Notes: generated by a model from the sequence alone, not told the origin. Positions 8,201-18,012 are shown, counted from the stretch's first letter. The stretch: 64,000 nucleotides of DNA from Frankia sp. AgB1.9 (GCF_016786355.1 NZ_JADWYX010000049.1:1-64000), one strand, 5' to 3'. Translations and numbers: made by a program.

Positions 8201-9991
8201 TCAGGCGAGGATGGGGGAGGGGATGAGCTGGCCGGTGGTGCCGTCGATGAGGCCGAGGTCGGTGACGTGGGGGCCGGGAAGGCAGGCCAGGGCCGCGACC
8301 ATGACGTGGAACAGTGGCTGGGTGAGCAGGTGCAGGTCGAGGCCGATCTCGTGGGCCGCCTCGGTCAGCGTTCGTTGGGCGGTGGCGACGTCGGGGGCGG
8401 CCAGCGGGGAGAGGATGCCGGCGATCGGCAGCGCGATCGACGCGGTGACCTTGCCGCCGGACGCGACGGCGACACCCCCACCGGTCGAGATCACCATGTT
8501 GGCGGCGGCGGCCATGTCGACCGGGTCGCGGCCGAAGACGACCAGGTTGTGGGTGTCGTGCGAGACCGACGTGGCGATCGCTCCGGTCCACTCGCCCCAG
8601 CCCGAGATCAGCGCCGCCTGTGGTCGGGCGGAGATCCGGCCGTGGCGGTGGGCCGTCAGCTGGAGCATGTGCCCCGGCGGTGGGACGACGACGCCGTCGC
8701 GGACCTCCGCTTCGACCTCGCCCCACTGGGTGAAGATCGGGCCGGCGAGCACCCGCAGCCGGGCGGTGCCGTTCTCGGTGCCGCCCGGCAGGTCGCCGAC
8801 GCGCAGGACCATGTCGGCCGGCGTGACGGGGCCGATCTTCATGGTGTCCAGCGGCGGCTCGCTGGGCCCCTCTACGACGTCGACGAGCATCAGCCCGCCG
8901 GAGGCGACATGGCGCCCGGCGGTGAAGACGTCGTCGACCGTCACCGTCGCCAGGTCGGAGAGCACGATCAGGTCGGCCTGGCGGCCGGCGGCGACCAGGC
9001 CGAGGTCGGTGCGCTGCAGGCGGTAGGCCGCGTGGTAGGTCGCGATCCGCAGCGCCCGCACCGGGTCGAGGCCGAAGCCGATCAGGCGGCGCAACAGGTG
9101 GTCGACGCCGCCGTCGGTGAGCAGGGTCAGCGCGAACAGGTCGTCGGTCGCCGCGCACAGGTGGGTCGGCAGCTCCGGCAGGGCGTTCAGCTCGGCGACC
9201 AGGCCGGGCAGCAGGTGCTCGAACGCGCCGCGCAGCTCGACGGTCATCCCGCTGCGCAGCTTCTCCATCGCGTCCGGCTCGGCCACGATCTCGTGGTCCG
9301 AGGTGATCCCGGCCGACAGGTACGCCTGCAGCTCGGGGCCGCTCAGGCCGGCGGCGTGGCCGCTGACGATCTTTCCGCTGGCCAGCCCGGCGGCGACGAC
9401 GTCGACCATCCGGCCGTCGCTGGTCAGCACGCCGAGCATGTCCATCACCTCGGCGAGCCCGCCGACCTCGGGCCAGGCGAGCATCTCGGCGACGTCCGGG
9501 CCGAGCAGGTCCGCGCCGGACAGCTCCAGGCCCGGCATGGGCGGCACGCAGGACGGCGCCTGCACGATGAACCGGACCGGCAGGCCCCGGCTCGCCTCGA
9601 CGGCGTAACGAACTCCGGCGAGGCCGGCGACGTTCGCCAGCTCGTGCGGGTCGCCGAAGATCGTCGTCGTGCCTCGCGGGCAGACGGCCGAGGCGTAGGC
9701 GCCGGGCGTCAGCATCGAGCTCTCGAAGTGGACGTGCATGTCAACCAGGCCAGGGGCGACGAACCGGCCGGTCGCGTCGAACACGTCCAGCGCGTCCGTC
9801 CGGCTGCCGGTGGGGTGTACCGACGCGATCAGCGGCCCGACCAGCCCGACGTCGGCCGGGCGCACCTCGCAGGTGCCGACGTCCACGACGCTGCCCCCGG
9901 TGATCAGCAGATCGAACGGGCCGGCGCCCCGGGCGGCGTCGACGGCGCGCTGGCGGATGGCCGGATCGACAGCATCGTTCATGCCGAGCAA
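8201..9991 (-). CDS. ade: Adenine deaminase
   Basis: Encodes 596 aa of the AdeC/Ade amidohydrolase type, which converts adenine to hypoxanthine for purine salvage. The metal motif MHVHFESSM is at about residue 90, with DPHELANV, the carboxy-lysine region and SGHAAGLSG later. The Ade-specific C-terminal domain with SHDTHNLVVFGRD is complete. Length is in the usual 560-600 aa range. The start may be ATG 9991 or ATG 9982 (MNDAVDP), which differ by three residues. It is alone on its strand. Adenine is also a by-product of the methionine-salvage pathway encoded at 19836-23327, but that link is inference. Confidence 0.93.
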   Translation of the reverse strand: MLGMNDAVDPAIRQRAVDAARGAGPFDLLITGGSVVDVGTCEVRPADVGLVGPLIASVHPTGSRTDALDVFDATGRFVAPGLVDMHVHFESSMLTPGAYASAVCPRGTTTIFGDPHELANVAGLAGVRYAVEASRGLPVRFIVQAPSCVPPMPGLELSGADLLGPDVAEMLAWPEVGGLAEVMDMLGVLTSDGRMVDVVAAGLASGKIVSGHAAGLSGPELQAYLSAGITSDHEIVAEPDAMEKLRSGMTVELRGAFEHLLPGLVAELNALPELPTHLCAATDDLFALTLLTDGGVDHLLRRLIGFGLDPVRALRIATYHAAYRLQRTDLGLVAAGRQADLIVLSDLATVTVDDVFTAGRHVASGGLMLVDVVEGPSEPPLDTMKIGPVTPADMVLRVGDLPGGTENGTARLRVLAGPIFTQWGEVEAEVRDGVVVPPPGHMLQLTAHRHGRISARPQAALISGWGEWTGAIATSVSHDTHNLVVFGRDPVDMAAAANMVISTGGGVAVASGGKVTASIALPIAGILSPLAAPDVATAQRTLTEAAHEIGLDLHLLTQPLFHVMVAALACLPGPHVTDLGLIDGTTGQLIPSPILA

Positions 9992-10359
9992 CGTAAGACC
10001 GCCCTGTTACGGCCACAAGACGACCGGTTGGCCGTTCGTTACGCTCATTGCCGGCCAGAACCCGTTGCGACCGCGAACGGGCGCCGACCGAAAGAGGTTG
10101 CGCGCCTGGCCGCGTTGCGGCTTAGAACACGTGGTCCGTCTGCGTCCGACCGGGGTGCCGAACCTGTGTCGACGAGCGCTCCTTAGCGGAGCGCAGGGTC
10201 GCCGGACCAACACCAAGCGCGAACCGAGCGAGAACGGGGCATGCGACGGCCACCGGAACACCATCGGACAGACATGCCCATGACCCGCGCATTCTCCGTG
10301 CTCAGCGCGGCCATACGCTCAATCTGTCAATATCTGCCAACAGCCGGTCGTGAGGGAGC
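9992..10359. other. Intergenic region
   Basis: A 368-nt divergent spacer between adenine deaminase and the FMN reductase. No gene, strong hairpin or dispersed repeat seen. It should contain both promoters. Its slightly lower GC stretch around 10310-10340 (CTCAATCTGTCAATATCTG) is the likeliest promoter position for the reductase. Confidence 0.45.
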
Positions 10360-11091
10360 GTGCGGGTGGACGGCTTCGGGACCATTCCGGCCTCGGTACG
10401 CGACAGCGCTCCGTTGGCGGTCCGTCGCCCCAAGGGCGCGCCGACCGAGCTTGGCAGTGACCGCGGGATGGGGCCGGGGCTGGAGCGCCGCAATCCGGGC
10501 GTCGGGCCGGGCCAGTCCGGGCGGCGTCGGCCACTGATTGTCGGCCTCGGCGGCTCGCCGCGGGCAGACGCGCCGACGATGCGCGCGCTGGGCGCGGCGA
10601 TCAAGATGGTGGCGCAGGCTGGTGCCGAGACGGTCATCCTGAGCCTCGCCGAACTGGAGCTGCCGCCCTACCAGCCGGACAGCGGCGAGCGCTCCGCGGG
10701 AGCCCGCCGCCTCGTCGGCGAGATCGGCCGCGCCGACGGCCTGCTCATCGCCGCCCCGGACTACCTCGGCGGCACGTCGAGCCTGGTCACGAACGCGCTC
10801 GACTACCTGTGGGACCTGCGGGACGCCCCGAGGCCGTGCCTGGAGGCGCGGCCGGTCGGGCTGCTGGCCTGCGACGAGGGCCCGGGCGCCGGCGGTGCGC
10901 TGCCCGCGCTGCGTGCCCGCGTGCACGCCCTCGGCGGCTGGCCCACCCCGCTCGGGATCAGTCTGAGCAAGCACGAGAGCGCGGCGATCGACCCGTACGG
11001 CGCGATCGCGAACCCGTCCGTCGCCGACCGGTTCGAGACGCTGACCGACCAGGTCATGGGCTTCGCCTACGCGTGGTCGCACCTGATCTGA
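10360..11091 (+). CDS. NADPH-dependent FMN reductase family protein
   Basis: Encodes up to 243 aa in a flavodoxin-like fold. The FMN phosphate-binding loop VGLGGSPRADAPT begins near residue 61, and the PDYLGGTSSLVTNALDYLWD segment is characteristic of the FMN_red family (PF03358). Residues 1-55 are a low-complexity Arg/Gly/Pro-rich stretch without family similarity, so the true start may be later, for example just before RRRPLIVGLGG. It likely reduces FMN or quinones with NADPH. It lies 207 nt upstream of the Liv binding protein in the same direction, with no obvious functional link. Confidence 0.8.
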   Translation: MRVDGFGTIPASVRDSAPLAVRRPKGAPTELGSDRGMGPGLERRNPGVGPGQSGRRRPLIVGLGGSPRADAPTMRALGAAIKMVAQAGAETVILSLAELELPPYQPDSGERSAGARRLVGEIGRADGLLIAAPDYLGGTSSLVTNALDYLWDLRDAPRPCLEARPVGLLACDEGPGAGGALPALRARVHALGGWPTPLGISLSKHESAAIDPYGAIANPSVADRFETLTDQVMGFAYAWSHLI

Positions 11092-11298
11092 CGCGAGGCC
11101 GGTTCGGACCGACCCAGCCTGCCGCCGACGGCGACCAGGCCACTACGGCGCGGCGCGCGGAGCATGAGCGCGCGGACGATGTCGACCACCCACACCCCGG
11201 TGGCGGATCCGGCCCGGCTACGGTGTCGTTGCTCGGCCCAGCGGGCCAAGGACTCCGGCGGCCCAACGGGTTCCGCGGGAACGACGAGGAGGTCCCAG

Positions 11299-12561
11299 GT
11301 GGGACGACGGCACACGCTGCGCCTGGCCGCGGCGGCGCTCGGCGCCGCGCTGGCTCTGGCCGCGTGCAGCGAGTCCGGGAGCGGCGACGGCACCGGGAGC
11401 GGCGCGACCGCTGTCGCCGCGGGCGCATCGGTCAAGCTCATGGTCATCGCGCCGACCGGCACGGCCGGCTCGAACTACCCGGACATCGTCGGCGCGACCA
11501 AGGCCGCGGTGCGTGGCCTGAACACCCGCGGCGGGATCAAGGGCCACCCGGTCGAGCTCGTCTACTGCAACGAGAAGAACGACGCGGAGACGGCCAAGTC
11601 CTGCGCGAACCAGGCGGTCAGCGACCACGTCCTCGCCGTCGTCAACGAGGTCAGCGCCAGCGGCGGCATCATGCCGATCCTGGAGGCCGCGCACATCCCG
11701 TCGATCGGCTCGGCCGGCATCTCGATCGACGGCTCGGAGCTGTCCTCCTCGGTCAGCTTCATGCTCAGCCCACTGACCTACTACCCGGCGGTCTGCCCCG
11801 CGCTGCTGAAGGCGGCCGGCGCGACGAAGCTCGGCGCGGTCGGCTACAGCCTGCCGCAGGTCGACCGGCTGATGAAGATGGCCGAGCTCGGCGCCAAGCA
11901 GGCCGGCTCCCCGCTCGTCATCGAGCCGCGGGTCCCGATCGACACCAGTGACTTCACCCCGACGGCGACCCAGGTCAAGCGGGCCGGCGTCGACGGGACC
12001 GTGCTGGTCGTCGTCGACCAGGGCGCCTACGCGGAGGTCAAGGCGGGCGGCTCGACCGGCCAGAAGTACTGCCACGCGATGGGCGTCCTGTCCCGCGACT
12101 GGCTGACCCAGGAGGGCACCGCGGCCAACTCGCTGGTCTTCGCCAGCGCCTTCCCCGAGCTGAGCCAGGCCACCCAGTACCCGGAGATCGCCCGGGCGGT
12201 CAAGGAGCTCGACGCCGAGGTCACGGCCGGCGACCCGGACGCGGCGCTGCGGACCAGCTCGACGAACACGATCGGCGCCTGGCTGTCGGTGCAGATCGTC
12301 GAGAAGGTCGCCGACGCCATCCCCGGCGACTCGCTGACATCGACCGCGCTGCTCGACCAGCTGAACAAGACCTCGAACCTGGACCTCGGGGGCATCACCC
12401 CGGCCCTGGACTTCACCAAGCCGTCCCCGATCCCTGGCGCGCAGCGGCTGTTCAACACGACGATGCGCGGTGTCCGCTGGGACGCGGCGACCAAGACCTA
12501 CGTCCCGCTCGGCACCCAGAGCTATGACGCGCTGAAGATCCTGCAGCAGGCCGGAGCCTGA
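11299..12561 (+). CDS. Branched-chain amino acid ABC transporter substrate-binding lipoprotein
   Basis: Encodes 420 aa of the periplasmic binding protein type I family (LivK/Leu-Ile-Val-BP). A signal peptide with lipobox LAAC ends at Cys21 (residues about 18-21), so the protein is lipid-anchored outside the membrane. GTG 11299 is chosen because GAGGAGGT lies 6-7 nt upstream and the signal peptide follows at once. A longer frame from 11164 has no ribosome binding site. The ligand-binding domain (NTRGGIKGHPVELVYCNEKND) is complete. The permease/ATPase partner is encoded at 13999-18012 in the same direction but separated by an opposite-strand gene. Substrate is predicted only at family level. 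Confidence 0.9.
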   Translation: MGRRHTLRLAAAALGAALALAACSESGSGDGTGSGATAVAAGASVKLMVIAPTGTAGSNYPDIVGATKAAVRGLNTRGGIKGHPVELVYCNEKNDAETAKSCANQAVSDHVLAVVNEVSASGGIMPILEAAHIPSIGSAGISIDGSELSSSVSFMLSPLTYYPAVCPALLKAAGATKLGAVGYSLPQVDRLMKMAELGAKQAGSPLVIEPRVPIDTSDFTPTATQVKRAGVDGTVLVVVDQGAYAEVKAGGSTGQKYCHAMGVLSRDWLTQEGTAANSLVFASAFPELSQATQYPEIARAVKELDAEVTAGDPDAALRTSSTNTIGAWLSVQIVEKVADAIPGDSLTSTALLDQLNKTSNLDLGGITPALDFTKPSPIPGAQRLFNTTMRGVRWDAATKTYVPLGTQSYDALKILQQAGA

Positions 12562-12578
12562 TCGGCCGGCTCTCCGAA

Positions 12579-12607
12579 CCGCGGCGGCGGTGCATCCGCC
12601 GCCGCGG
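12579..12607. terminator. Bidirectional terminator hairpin
   Basis: A perfect 12-bp stem (CCGCGGCGGCGG and complement) with loop TGCAT, placed between two converging genes. It is followed by a short tandem repeat of GCGGCCTCACACTG (about 12610-12648). Confidence 0.75.
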
Positions 12608-12644
12608 CTCGCGGCCTCACACTGGCGGCCTCACACTGGCGGCC

Positions 12645-13856
12645 TCACCAGGTGCGCGGCGTGCCGAACACCTGAGTCCAGTAGCAGCCGTAGACGTCGG
12701 CGCTCGGGGAGTAGCCGACGCCGATCTGGGTGATCTCGGGCAGCAGGATGTTGCGCCGGTGGCCGGGGCTGTTCATCCAGCCGGTGACCACCTCGGCCGG
12801 GGTGCGCTGGCCGGCGGCGATGTTCTCGGCGACGGTTCCGAACCGGTAGCCGAGCGCGGTGACCCGGTCGGCGACCTGCAGCCCGTCCGGGTTGCGGTGA
12901 TCGAAGAACTGGCGGGCGGCCATGTCCGCGCTGTGCGCGGCGGCGGCCCTGGCCAGCAGCGGGTCCGGGGCCAGCGGCGGCAGCCCGTTCAGCTGGCGCT
13001 GCTGGTTGGTCAGCATGACCACCTCGGCGAGCGGGTCACGGCCGAGCGGCTGCGCCCACTGACCCGGCTCGGGCGACGGGCCGTAGACCCCGAACACCCT
13101 GGCGCGCCCCTGCCCCGACCAGGGCGAATGGTCGGACGGCGACGAGGGAACCGGCGGTGGCGGCGTCAGGAGCGGTGGCGGCACCGGGACGGCGGTGGGA
13201 ATCGAGCCGGGGACGGACGGGTCGGGCCCAGGGCCTGACCACGGTGCTCTCACGGGTGCCGACGCGGCGGCGTCGTTCGGACGCCGACCAGCCGGGACCG
13301 GGGGGACGGCCGGTGCGGCGGGCGCGGAGCTGGGGCTCTCCTCCACGTCGACGCCGAAGTCGCGGGCGAGCCCGGCCAGGCCGTCCGCGTAGCCCTGGCC
13401 GATCGTCCGGACGCGCCAGCCGCCCGCGCGCCGGTAGATCTCGCCGACCAGCAGCGCCGTCTCCGGGCCGAGCCGCGGCGCGACGAGCCGGACCGCGGCG
13501 GCGCCCGCGCCGTCGTACACCGTCGCCGTCGGCACCGGCAGCCGGCCGAACGGGGTGCTCCCGTCAGCGGGGCTCGCGACCAGCATCACCCGCTCGGCAC
13601 CGGCTCGCAGCCGGCCGGGTTCGACCGTCACCTCGTCCGCGCCGATCTGGACAGCGCGGCCGGGACCGGCGGGCCGGGCCGAGGTGAGCCGGACGCCGCG
13701 GGTCGACGGCTGGTTGTAGAAGACGAAGTCGGCGTCTCCGCCGACCCGGCCATCGGCCCCGATGACCAGCGCTGACAGGTCGAACGGCCCGGGCAGCCGC
13801 ACCTGGACCATGCCGTGCGGTAACGGCCCGTTCGCTCCCGCGACCAGCTCGAGCAT
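12645..13856 (-). CDS. TerD-domain/CAP-domain fusion protein
   Basis: Encodes 403 aa. Residues 1-180 look like a TerD (tellurium resistance/calcium-binding stress) domain: FDLSALVIGADGRVGGDADFVFYNQP, then GRLPVPTATVYDG and LGPETALLVGEIYRRAGGWRV. A Pro/Ser-rich linker of about 90 residues follows. Residues about 275-403 form a CAP/SCP-like domain with LTNQQRQLNGLPPL, HSADMAARQFFDH and GWMNSPGHRRNIL. ATG 13856 has GAGGGAGGGGAG upstream and gives the standard TerD start MLELVAG. No signal peptide is visible although most bacterial CAP proteins are exported. It sits between the Liv binding protein and the Liv permease on the opposite strand. Function unknown; possible stress or envelope role. Confidence 0.85.
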   Translation of the reverse strand: MLELVAGANGPLPHGMVQVRLPGPFDLSALVIGADGRVGGDADFVFYNQPSTRGVRLTSARPAGPGRAVQIGADEVTVEPGRLRAGAERVMLVASPADGSTPFGRLPVPTATVYDGAGAAAVRLVAPRLGPETALLVGEIYRRAGGWRVRTIGQGYADGLAGLARDFGVDVEESPSSAPAAPAVPPVPAGRRPNDAAASAPVRAPWSGPGPDPSVPGSIPTAVPVPPPLLTPPPPVPSSPSDHSPWSGQGRARVFGVYGPSPEPGQWAQPLGRDPLAEVVMLTNQQRQLNGLPPLAPDPLLARAAAAHSADMAARQFFDHRNPDGLQVADRVTALGYRFGTVAENIAAGQRTPAEVVTGWMNSPGHRRNILLPEITQIGVGYSPSADVYGCYWTQVFGTPRTW

Positions 13857-13998
13857 CCGTAACTCCCCTCCCTCGTTCAACGAACGACGCCGGCCCCGGT
13901 TCCGGGTGAGCGCTGTGCGACCATGCCCCTTGGTCAGAATGCCGCGTTTCCCCGGAAGCCGGGGGTTTCGGCTCGACGGGTGCAAGGGGTAGGCCACG

Positions 13999-16900
13999 GT
14001 GAACGACGTGATCGGCTACGCCCTGCTAGGTCTGGGCACGGCTGGCCTGTACGCGCTGATGTCGGCCGGCATCGTGATCGTCCAGCGCGGAGCCGGCGTG
14101 TTGAACCTGGCGCACGGCGCGTTGCTGGCCTGGGCCGCCTACTCCTTCCACGGGGCGGCGCAGGTCTGGGGGCTGCCCACCTGGTTCGCCGCGGTGCTCG
14201 CCGTCGGCTCGACCGCGCTGATCGGCCTGCTGTTCCACCTCCTGGTGATGCGCCCGATGCGCGACGGCTCGGCCCTGACCAGGGTCATGGCCACGCTCGG
14301 GCTGCTGATCATCCTCCAGGCGCTGCTCATCCTGATCTACAGCACGGCCGTGCGCTCCTCGCCGACCGTGCTGCCGACCGGCAACGTGACGCTGTTCGGG
14401 ATGCCGGTCGACTGGGGCGTCTTCGTCCGGCTCGGCGTCGTCGGCGCCGTGCTGGCCGGGCTGTGGGCGCTGTTCCGGCACACGACGATCGGCCTGGCGG
14501 CGACAGCGGTCACCGAGAACCCGCGGGCGGCGGCGACGTTCGGCTGGTCGCCCGACCTGGTGGCCGCCGGCGCGTGGACGCTCGGGGCCGCGCTGGCCGG
14601 CCTCGCCGGGGTGCTGCTCGCGCCGCTCCAGCAGCCGCTGAGCGCGCCCAACCTGATGCTGCTGATCGTGCCGGCGCTGGCGATCGGCCTGGTCGCCGGG
14701 TTCCGCTCCTTCCCCGCGGTGTTCGTCGCCTCGGTGGTGCTCGCCATTGTCGAGGTCGAGACCCAGGTCCAGCTGGTCAGCAACCACCCGGCCTGGCGCG
14801 GGGTCGACCGGGCCATCCCACTGCTGGTCATCGTCTTCTACCTGGCCATCCGCGGCCGGCACATCCCCGACCGCGGCCACGTCAACGAGAAGCTGCCCGC
14901 GCTCGGCAGCGGCCGGATCCACTGGCCGGCGCTCATCGTGGCCATGACCGTGGCCATCTGCCTGATCTGGTACGCGCTGCCGGTCGACTGGGTGAACGCG
15001 CTGGACGTCAACGCCCAGTGGGCGATGCTCATCCTGTCGGTGGTGGTGCTGGTCGGCCTGACCGGTCAGCTCTCGCTGGCGCAGCTCGCGTTCTCCGGGG
15101 TGGCCGCGCTGATCGCGGGGCGGCTGGTGGCCGTGCGGGGCTGGCCGCTGGAGGCGGCGCTCGCGCTCGGTGTGCTCGGAACGGCCGCGCTCGGCGTGCT
15201 GTTTGCGCTGCCTGCGCTGCGCACCCGCGGCCTGCAGCTCGCCGTCGTCACCCTCGGTCTGGGCGCAGCGGCCGACTCCATCCTTTTCCAACGCGGCTAC
15301 CACACCCCGCCGCCACCGGGATCGGCCGCTGCCGCGTTCGGCGTGCTCGGCGATCCGGAGGGCACCATCGTCGGGCACCAGACGCTGTTCGGCGTCCAGC
15401 TCGACACGGTCGCCGCGCCGCGGGCCTTCGCGACGCTGTCGTTGCTGTCCTTCGGTGTCCTCGCGGTGGCGGTCGCGAACCTGCGCCGCGGCCGGGTCGG
15501 GCGGCGGCTGATCGCCGTCCGGACCAACGAGCGGGCGGCGGCCGCGCTCGGGATCAGCGTCGTCGGCGCGAAGCTGTACGCGTTCGCGCTCTCGGCCGCG
15601 ATCGCGGGCTACGGCGGCGTCCTGTTCGCCTTCTACACCTACGGCGCCCGCGGCAACATCGACTACGGCGGCGGGCTGTTCTCGCCGTTCACCTCGATCC
15701 TGCTGATCGCCTTCGCGGTGCTCGGGGGCGTCGGCTGGGTCAGCGGCGCGTTCGCCGGCGCGACCTGGGCGACCGGCGCCCTCGGCACCCGGCTGGGCGC
15801 CTGGATCGGCGACCTGCTGACCGGCGTGGCCGCGTTCGCCCGGACCGTGATCGCCCTGCTCGGAACCGTCGTCGGATTCAGCCTCGGCGCCCGCCTGGGC
15901 TCGTCGGCGGGTCGGCCGGCGGCCGGGCCGGCCTCCGGTGGCACGGTCCCGGCGCCGGGTGTCGAGGCGATGTCAGCTGACGGCGGCGCGGCGCAGACGG
16001 GCGACGCGGCGGGGGCCCAGGACGACGTGCCGGTGGCGGCGGCGCGGCGGCCGGCGTGGCGTCGGCCAGGGCCGTGGGTGGGCGCGGCGGTGCTCACAGC
16101 GGTGGCCGTCGCGGCCAGCGGCCGGGTACTCGACTGGCTGACTCAGCTCGACCGCTACGTCCCGCTGCTCGGTGGGATCGTGCTCGTCACGATCCTGGCG
16201 ACGTCCGGTGGCGGCATGGCCCCGGGCAACGCGGCCGCGGCCCGTGGCATCGCGACCCAGCTGACGCCCCCGTCGCGGCGCGGCCGGTACGCGTCCCGCG
16301 AGCGGCGCCGCGCCGACCAGCTGCTCGCCGCGGGCGTCCCGGATCTGGCGGCCGGCGACCTGGACACGCCCGGTGGGGCGATCCCGCCGGGCGAGCCGGG
16401 AGCGGCCAGGCGGCTGGCCGCGCTCGGCCGCGGGGCCGGCGTGATCCGGCCGGCGACGCTGTCCGTCTGGGGGCTGACCGTCCGGTTCGGTGCCGTGACC
16501 GTCGTCGACGACGTGAACCTCCGGGTGACACCCGGCCAGATCGTCGGCCTGATCGGCCCGAACGGCGCGGGCAAGACCACCGTGGTCGACGCGATCACCG
16601 GCTACACCCCGGCCAGGTCGCGCCAGCTGACCCTCGGGGAACACCGACTCGACCGGCTGCCCGCGCACCGCCGCGCCCGCCGCGGCGTCCAGCGCTCCTT
16701 CCAGAACCTCGAGCTGTTCGAGGACCTCACCGTCCTGGAGAACATCGAGGCGGCCAGCGACCCGCGCGACCTGCGGGCCTACCTGACCAACCTGTTCTGG
16801 CCACGGACCCGGGTGCTGCCGCCGGCGGCCCGCGCCGCGATCGAGGCCTTCGGCCTGCGCGACGACCTGACCCGGGCCGTCACCGAGCTGCCGTACGGCC

Positions 16901-18012
16901 GACGCCGGCTGCTCGCGATCGCCCGCGCGGTCGCCGCCCGGCCGTCCGTCCTGCTGCTCGACGAGCCGTGCGCTGGCCTGGACGAGAACGAGAGCCGCGA
17001 GGTCGCCCGGCTGCTGCGCCGGCTCGCCGACGAGTGGGGGCTGGGCATCCTGCTCAACGAGCACGACATGGACGTCGTCATGTCGGTCTGCGACCGGATC
17101 GTCGTGCTGGACGCCGGCCGGATGATCGCCGAGGGTACCCCGGCGCAGGTTCGCGACGACCCGAACGTCCAGCTCGCCTACCTCGGCGAGCAGGTCAGCG
17201 GCGACGGGCGCCGACGCGCCGGTCGCTCCCGGAGCCGGCCGATGATGGCCCGGCTGCCGAGCGTCCGGCGGGGCGAGCGCGACCGGCCGGCTGGCCGGCT
17301 CCGCCGCGCCAGGCCGGCGGTGGCCGCGCCGCCCGTACTCGCCGCCCGTGGGCTGTCCGCCGGCTACGGTGGCGCGCCGGTCGTGCGCGACCTGGACCTG
17401 TCGGTGCGGGCCGGCGAGGTCGTCGTGCTGCTGGGCCCGAACGGTGCCGGCAAGACGACGACCCTGCTGACGCTGGCCGGTGCGCTCGCGCCGCACTCCG
17501 GCGAGGTGCACTGGGCCGGCGCCGCGACCACCGCGCCGCTGCACCGGCGGGCCCGGGCCGGGCTGAGCCTGGTCCCCGAGGACCGTTCGGTGATCATGAG
17601 CCTGACCGTGCGGGAGAACCTTCGCGTCGGGCGCTGCGACCCGGCCCTCGCGCTGGCGGCCTTCCCCGAGCTGGCCGAGCACCTGGACCGCAAGGCCGGG
17701 CTGCTCTCCGGCGGGCAGCAGCAGATGGTGACTCTCGCCAGGGCGCTGGCGCGCCGGCCGACCGCGCTGCTCGCGGACGAGCTGTCGCTCGGCCTCGCGC
17801 CGCAGCTGGTCACCCGGCTTCTCACGGCGGTGCGGGCCGCGGCCGATGATGGCCTTGCCGTCCTGCTCGTCGAGCAGCACGTCCGCAGCGCGCTGACGAT
17901 CGCCGACCGGGTCCATGTCCTGCGGCACGGCCGGGTCGCCTGGTCCGGCACCGCCGCCGAGGCCGAGGCGAACCGTGAGGCCGTCGCCAGCGCCTACCTC
18001 CCGCTCGCCTGA
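13999..18012 (+). CDS. Four-domain branched-chain amino acid ABC transporter (LivH-LivM-LivG-LivF fusion)
   Basis: A single frame of 1337 aa. Residues 1-290 are a LivH-type permease (GAGVLNLAHGALLAWAAYSF). Residues 305-635 are a LivM-type permease (GLTGQLSLAQLAFSGVAA). A linker of about 180 residues includes two more hydrophobic segments (about 690-735). Residues 820-1060 form a LivG-type ATPase: Walker A GPNGAGKTT at 853, signature LPYGRRR at 964, Walker B LLLDEP at 985. Residues 1110-1337 form a LivF-type ATPase: Walker A at 1146, LSGGQQQ at 1236, Walker B LLADEL at 1257. Normally these are four proteins. There is no stop anywhere, although the ATG near 15970 (MSADGG) could allow internal initiation. 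Likely the membrane engine for the binding lipoprotein at 11299-12561. Confidence 0.92.
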   Translation: MNDVIGYALLGLGTAGLYALMSAGIVIVQRGAGVLNLAHGALLAWAAYSFHGAAQVWGLPTWFAAVLAVGSTALIGLLFHLLVMRPMRDGSALTRVMATLGLLIILQALLILIYSTAVRSSPTVLPTGNVTLFGMPVDWGVFVRLGVVGAVLAGLWALFRHTTIGLAATAVTENPRAAATFGWSPDLVAAGAWTLGAALAGLAGVLLAPLQQPLSAPNLMLLIVPALAIGLVAGFRSFPAVFVASVVLAIVEVETQVQLVSNHPAWRGVDRAIPLLVIVFYLAIRGRHIPDRGHVNEKLPALGSGRIHWPALIVAMTVAICLIWYALPVDWVNALDVNAQWAMLILSVVVLVGLTGQLSLAQLAFSGVAALIAGRLVAVRGWPLEAALALGVLGTAALGVLFALPALRTRGLQLAVVTLGLGAAADSILFQRGYHTPPPPGSAAAAFGVLGDPEGTIVGHQTLFGVQLDTVAAPRAFATLSLLSFGVLAVAVANLRRGRVGRRLIAVRTNERAAAALGISVVGAKLYAFALSAAIAGYGGVLFAFYTYGARGNIDYGGGLFSPFTSILLIAFAVLGGVGWVSGAFAGATWATGALGTRLGAWIGDLLTGVAAFARTVIALLGTVVGFSLGARLGSSAGRPAAGPASGGTVPAPGVEAMSADGGAAQTGDAAGAQDDVPVAAARRPAWRRPGPWVGAAVLTAVAVAASGRVLDWLTQLDRYVPLLGGIVLVTILATSGGGMAPGNAAAARGIATQLTPPSRRGRYASRERRRADQLLAAGVPDLAAGDLDTPGGAIPPGEPGAARRLAALGRGAGVIRPATLSVWGLTVRFGAVTVVDDVNLRVTPGQIVGLIGPNGAGKTTVVDAITGYTPARSRQLTLGEHRLDRLPAHRRARRGVQRSFQNLELFEDLTVLENIEAASDPRDLRAYLTNLFWPRTRVLPPAARAAIEAFGLRDDLTRAVTELPYGRRRLLAIARAVAARPSVLLLDEPCAGLDENESREVARLLRRLADEWGLGILLNEHDMDVVMSVCDRIVVLDAGRMIAEGTPAQVRDDPNVQLAYLGEQVSGDGRRRAGRSRSRPMMARLPSVRRGERDRPAGRLRRARPAVAAPPVLAARGLSAGYGGAPVVRDLDLSVRAGEVVVLLGPNGAGKTTTLLTLAGALAPHSGEVHWAGAATTAPLHRRARAGLSLVPEDRSVIMSLTVRENLRVGRCDPALALAAFPELAEHLDRKAGLLSGGQQQMVTLARALARRPTALLADELSLGLAPQLVTRLLTAVRAAADDGLAVLLVEQHVRSALTIADRVHVLRHGRVAWSGTAAEAEANREAVASAYLPLA

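Noticed and set aside
8018-10186. Long plus-strand open frame over adenine deaminase
   Set aside because: Antisense to a gene with clear amidohydrolase motifs; composition is typical of a shadow frame.
15973-17928. 651-codon open frame antisense to the ABC transporter fusion
   Set aside because: Shadow of the opposite strand, where both ATPase motif sets are intact.
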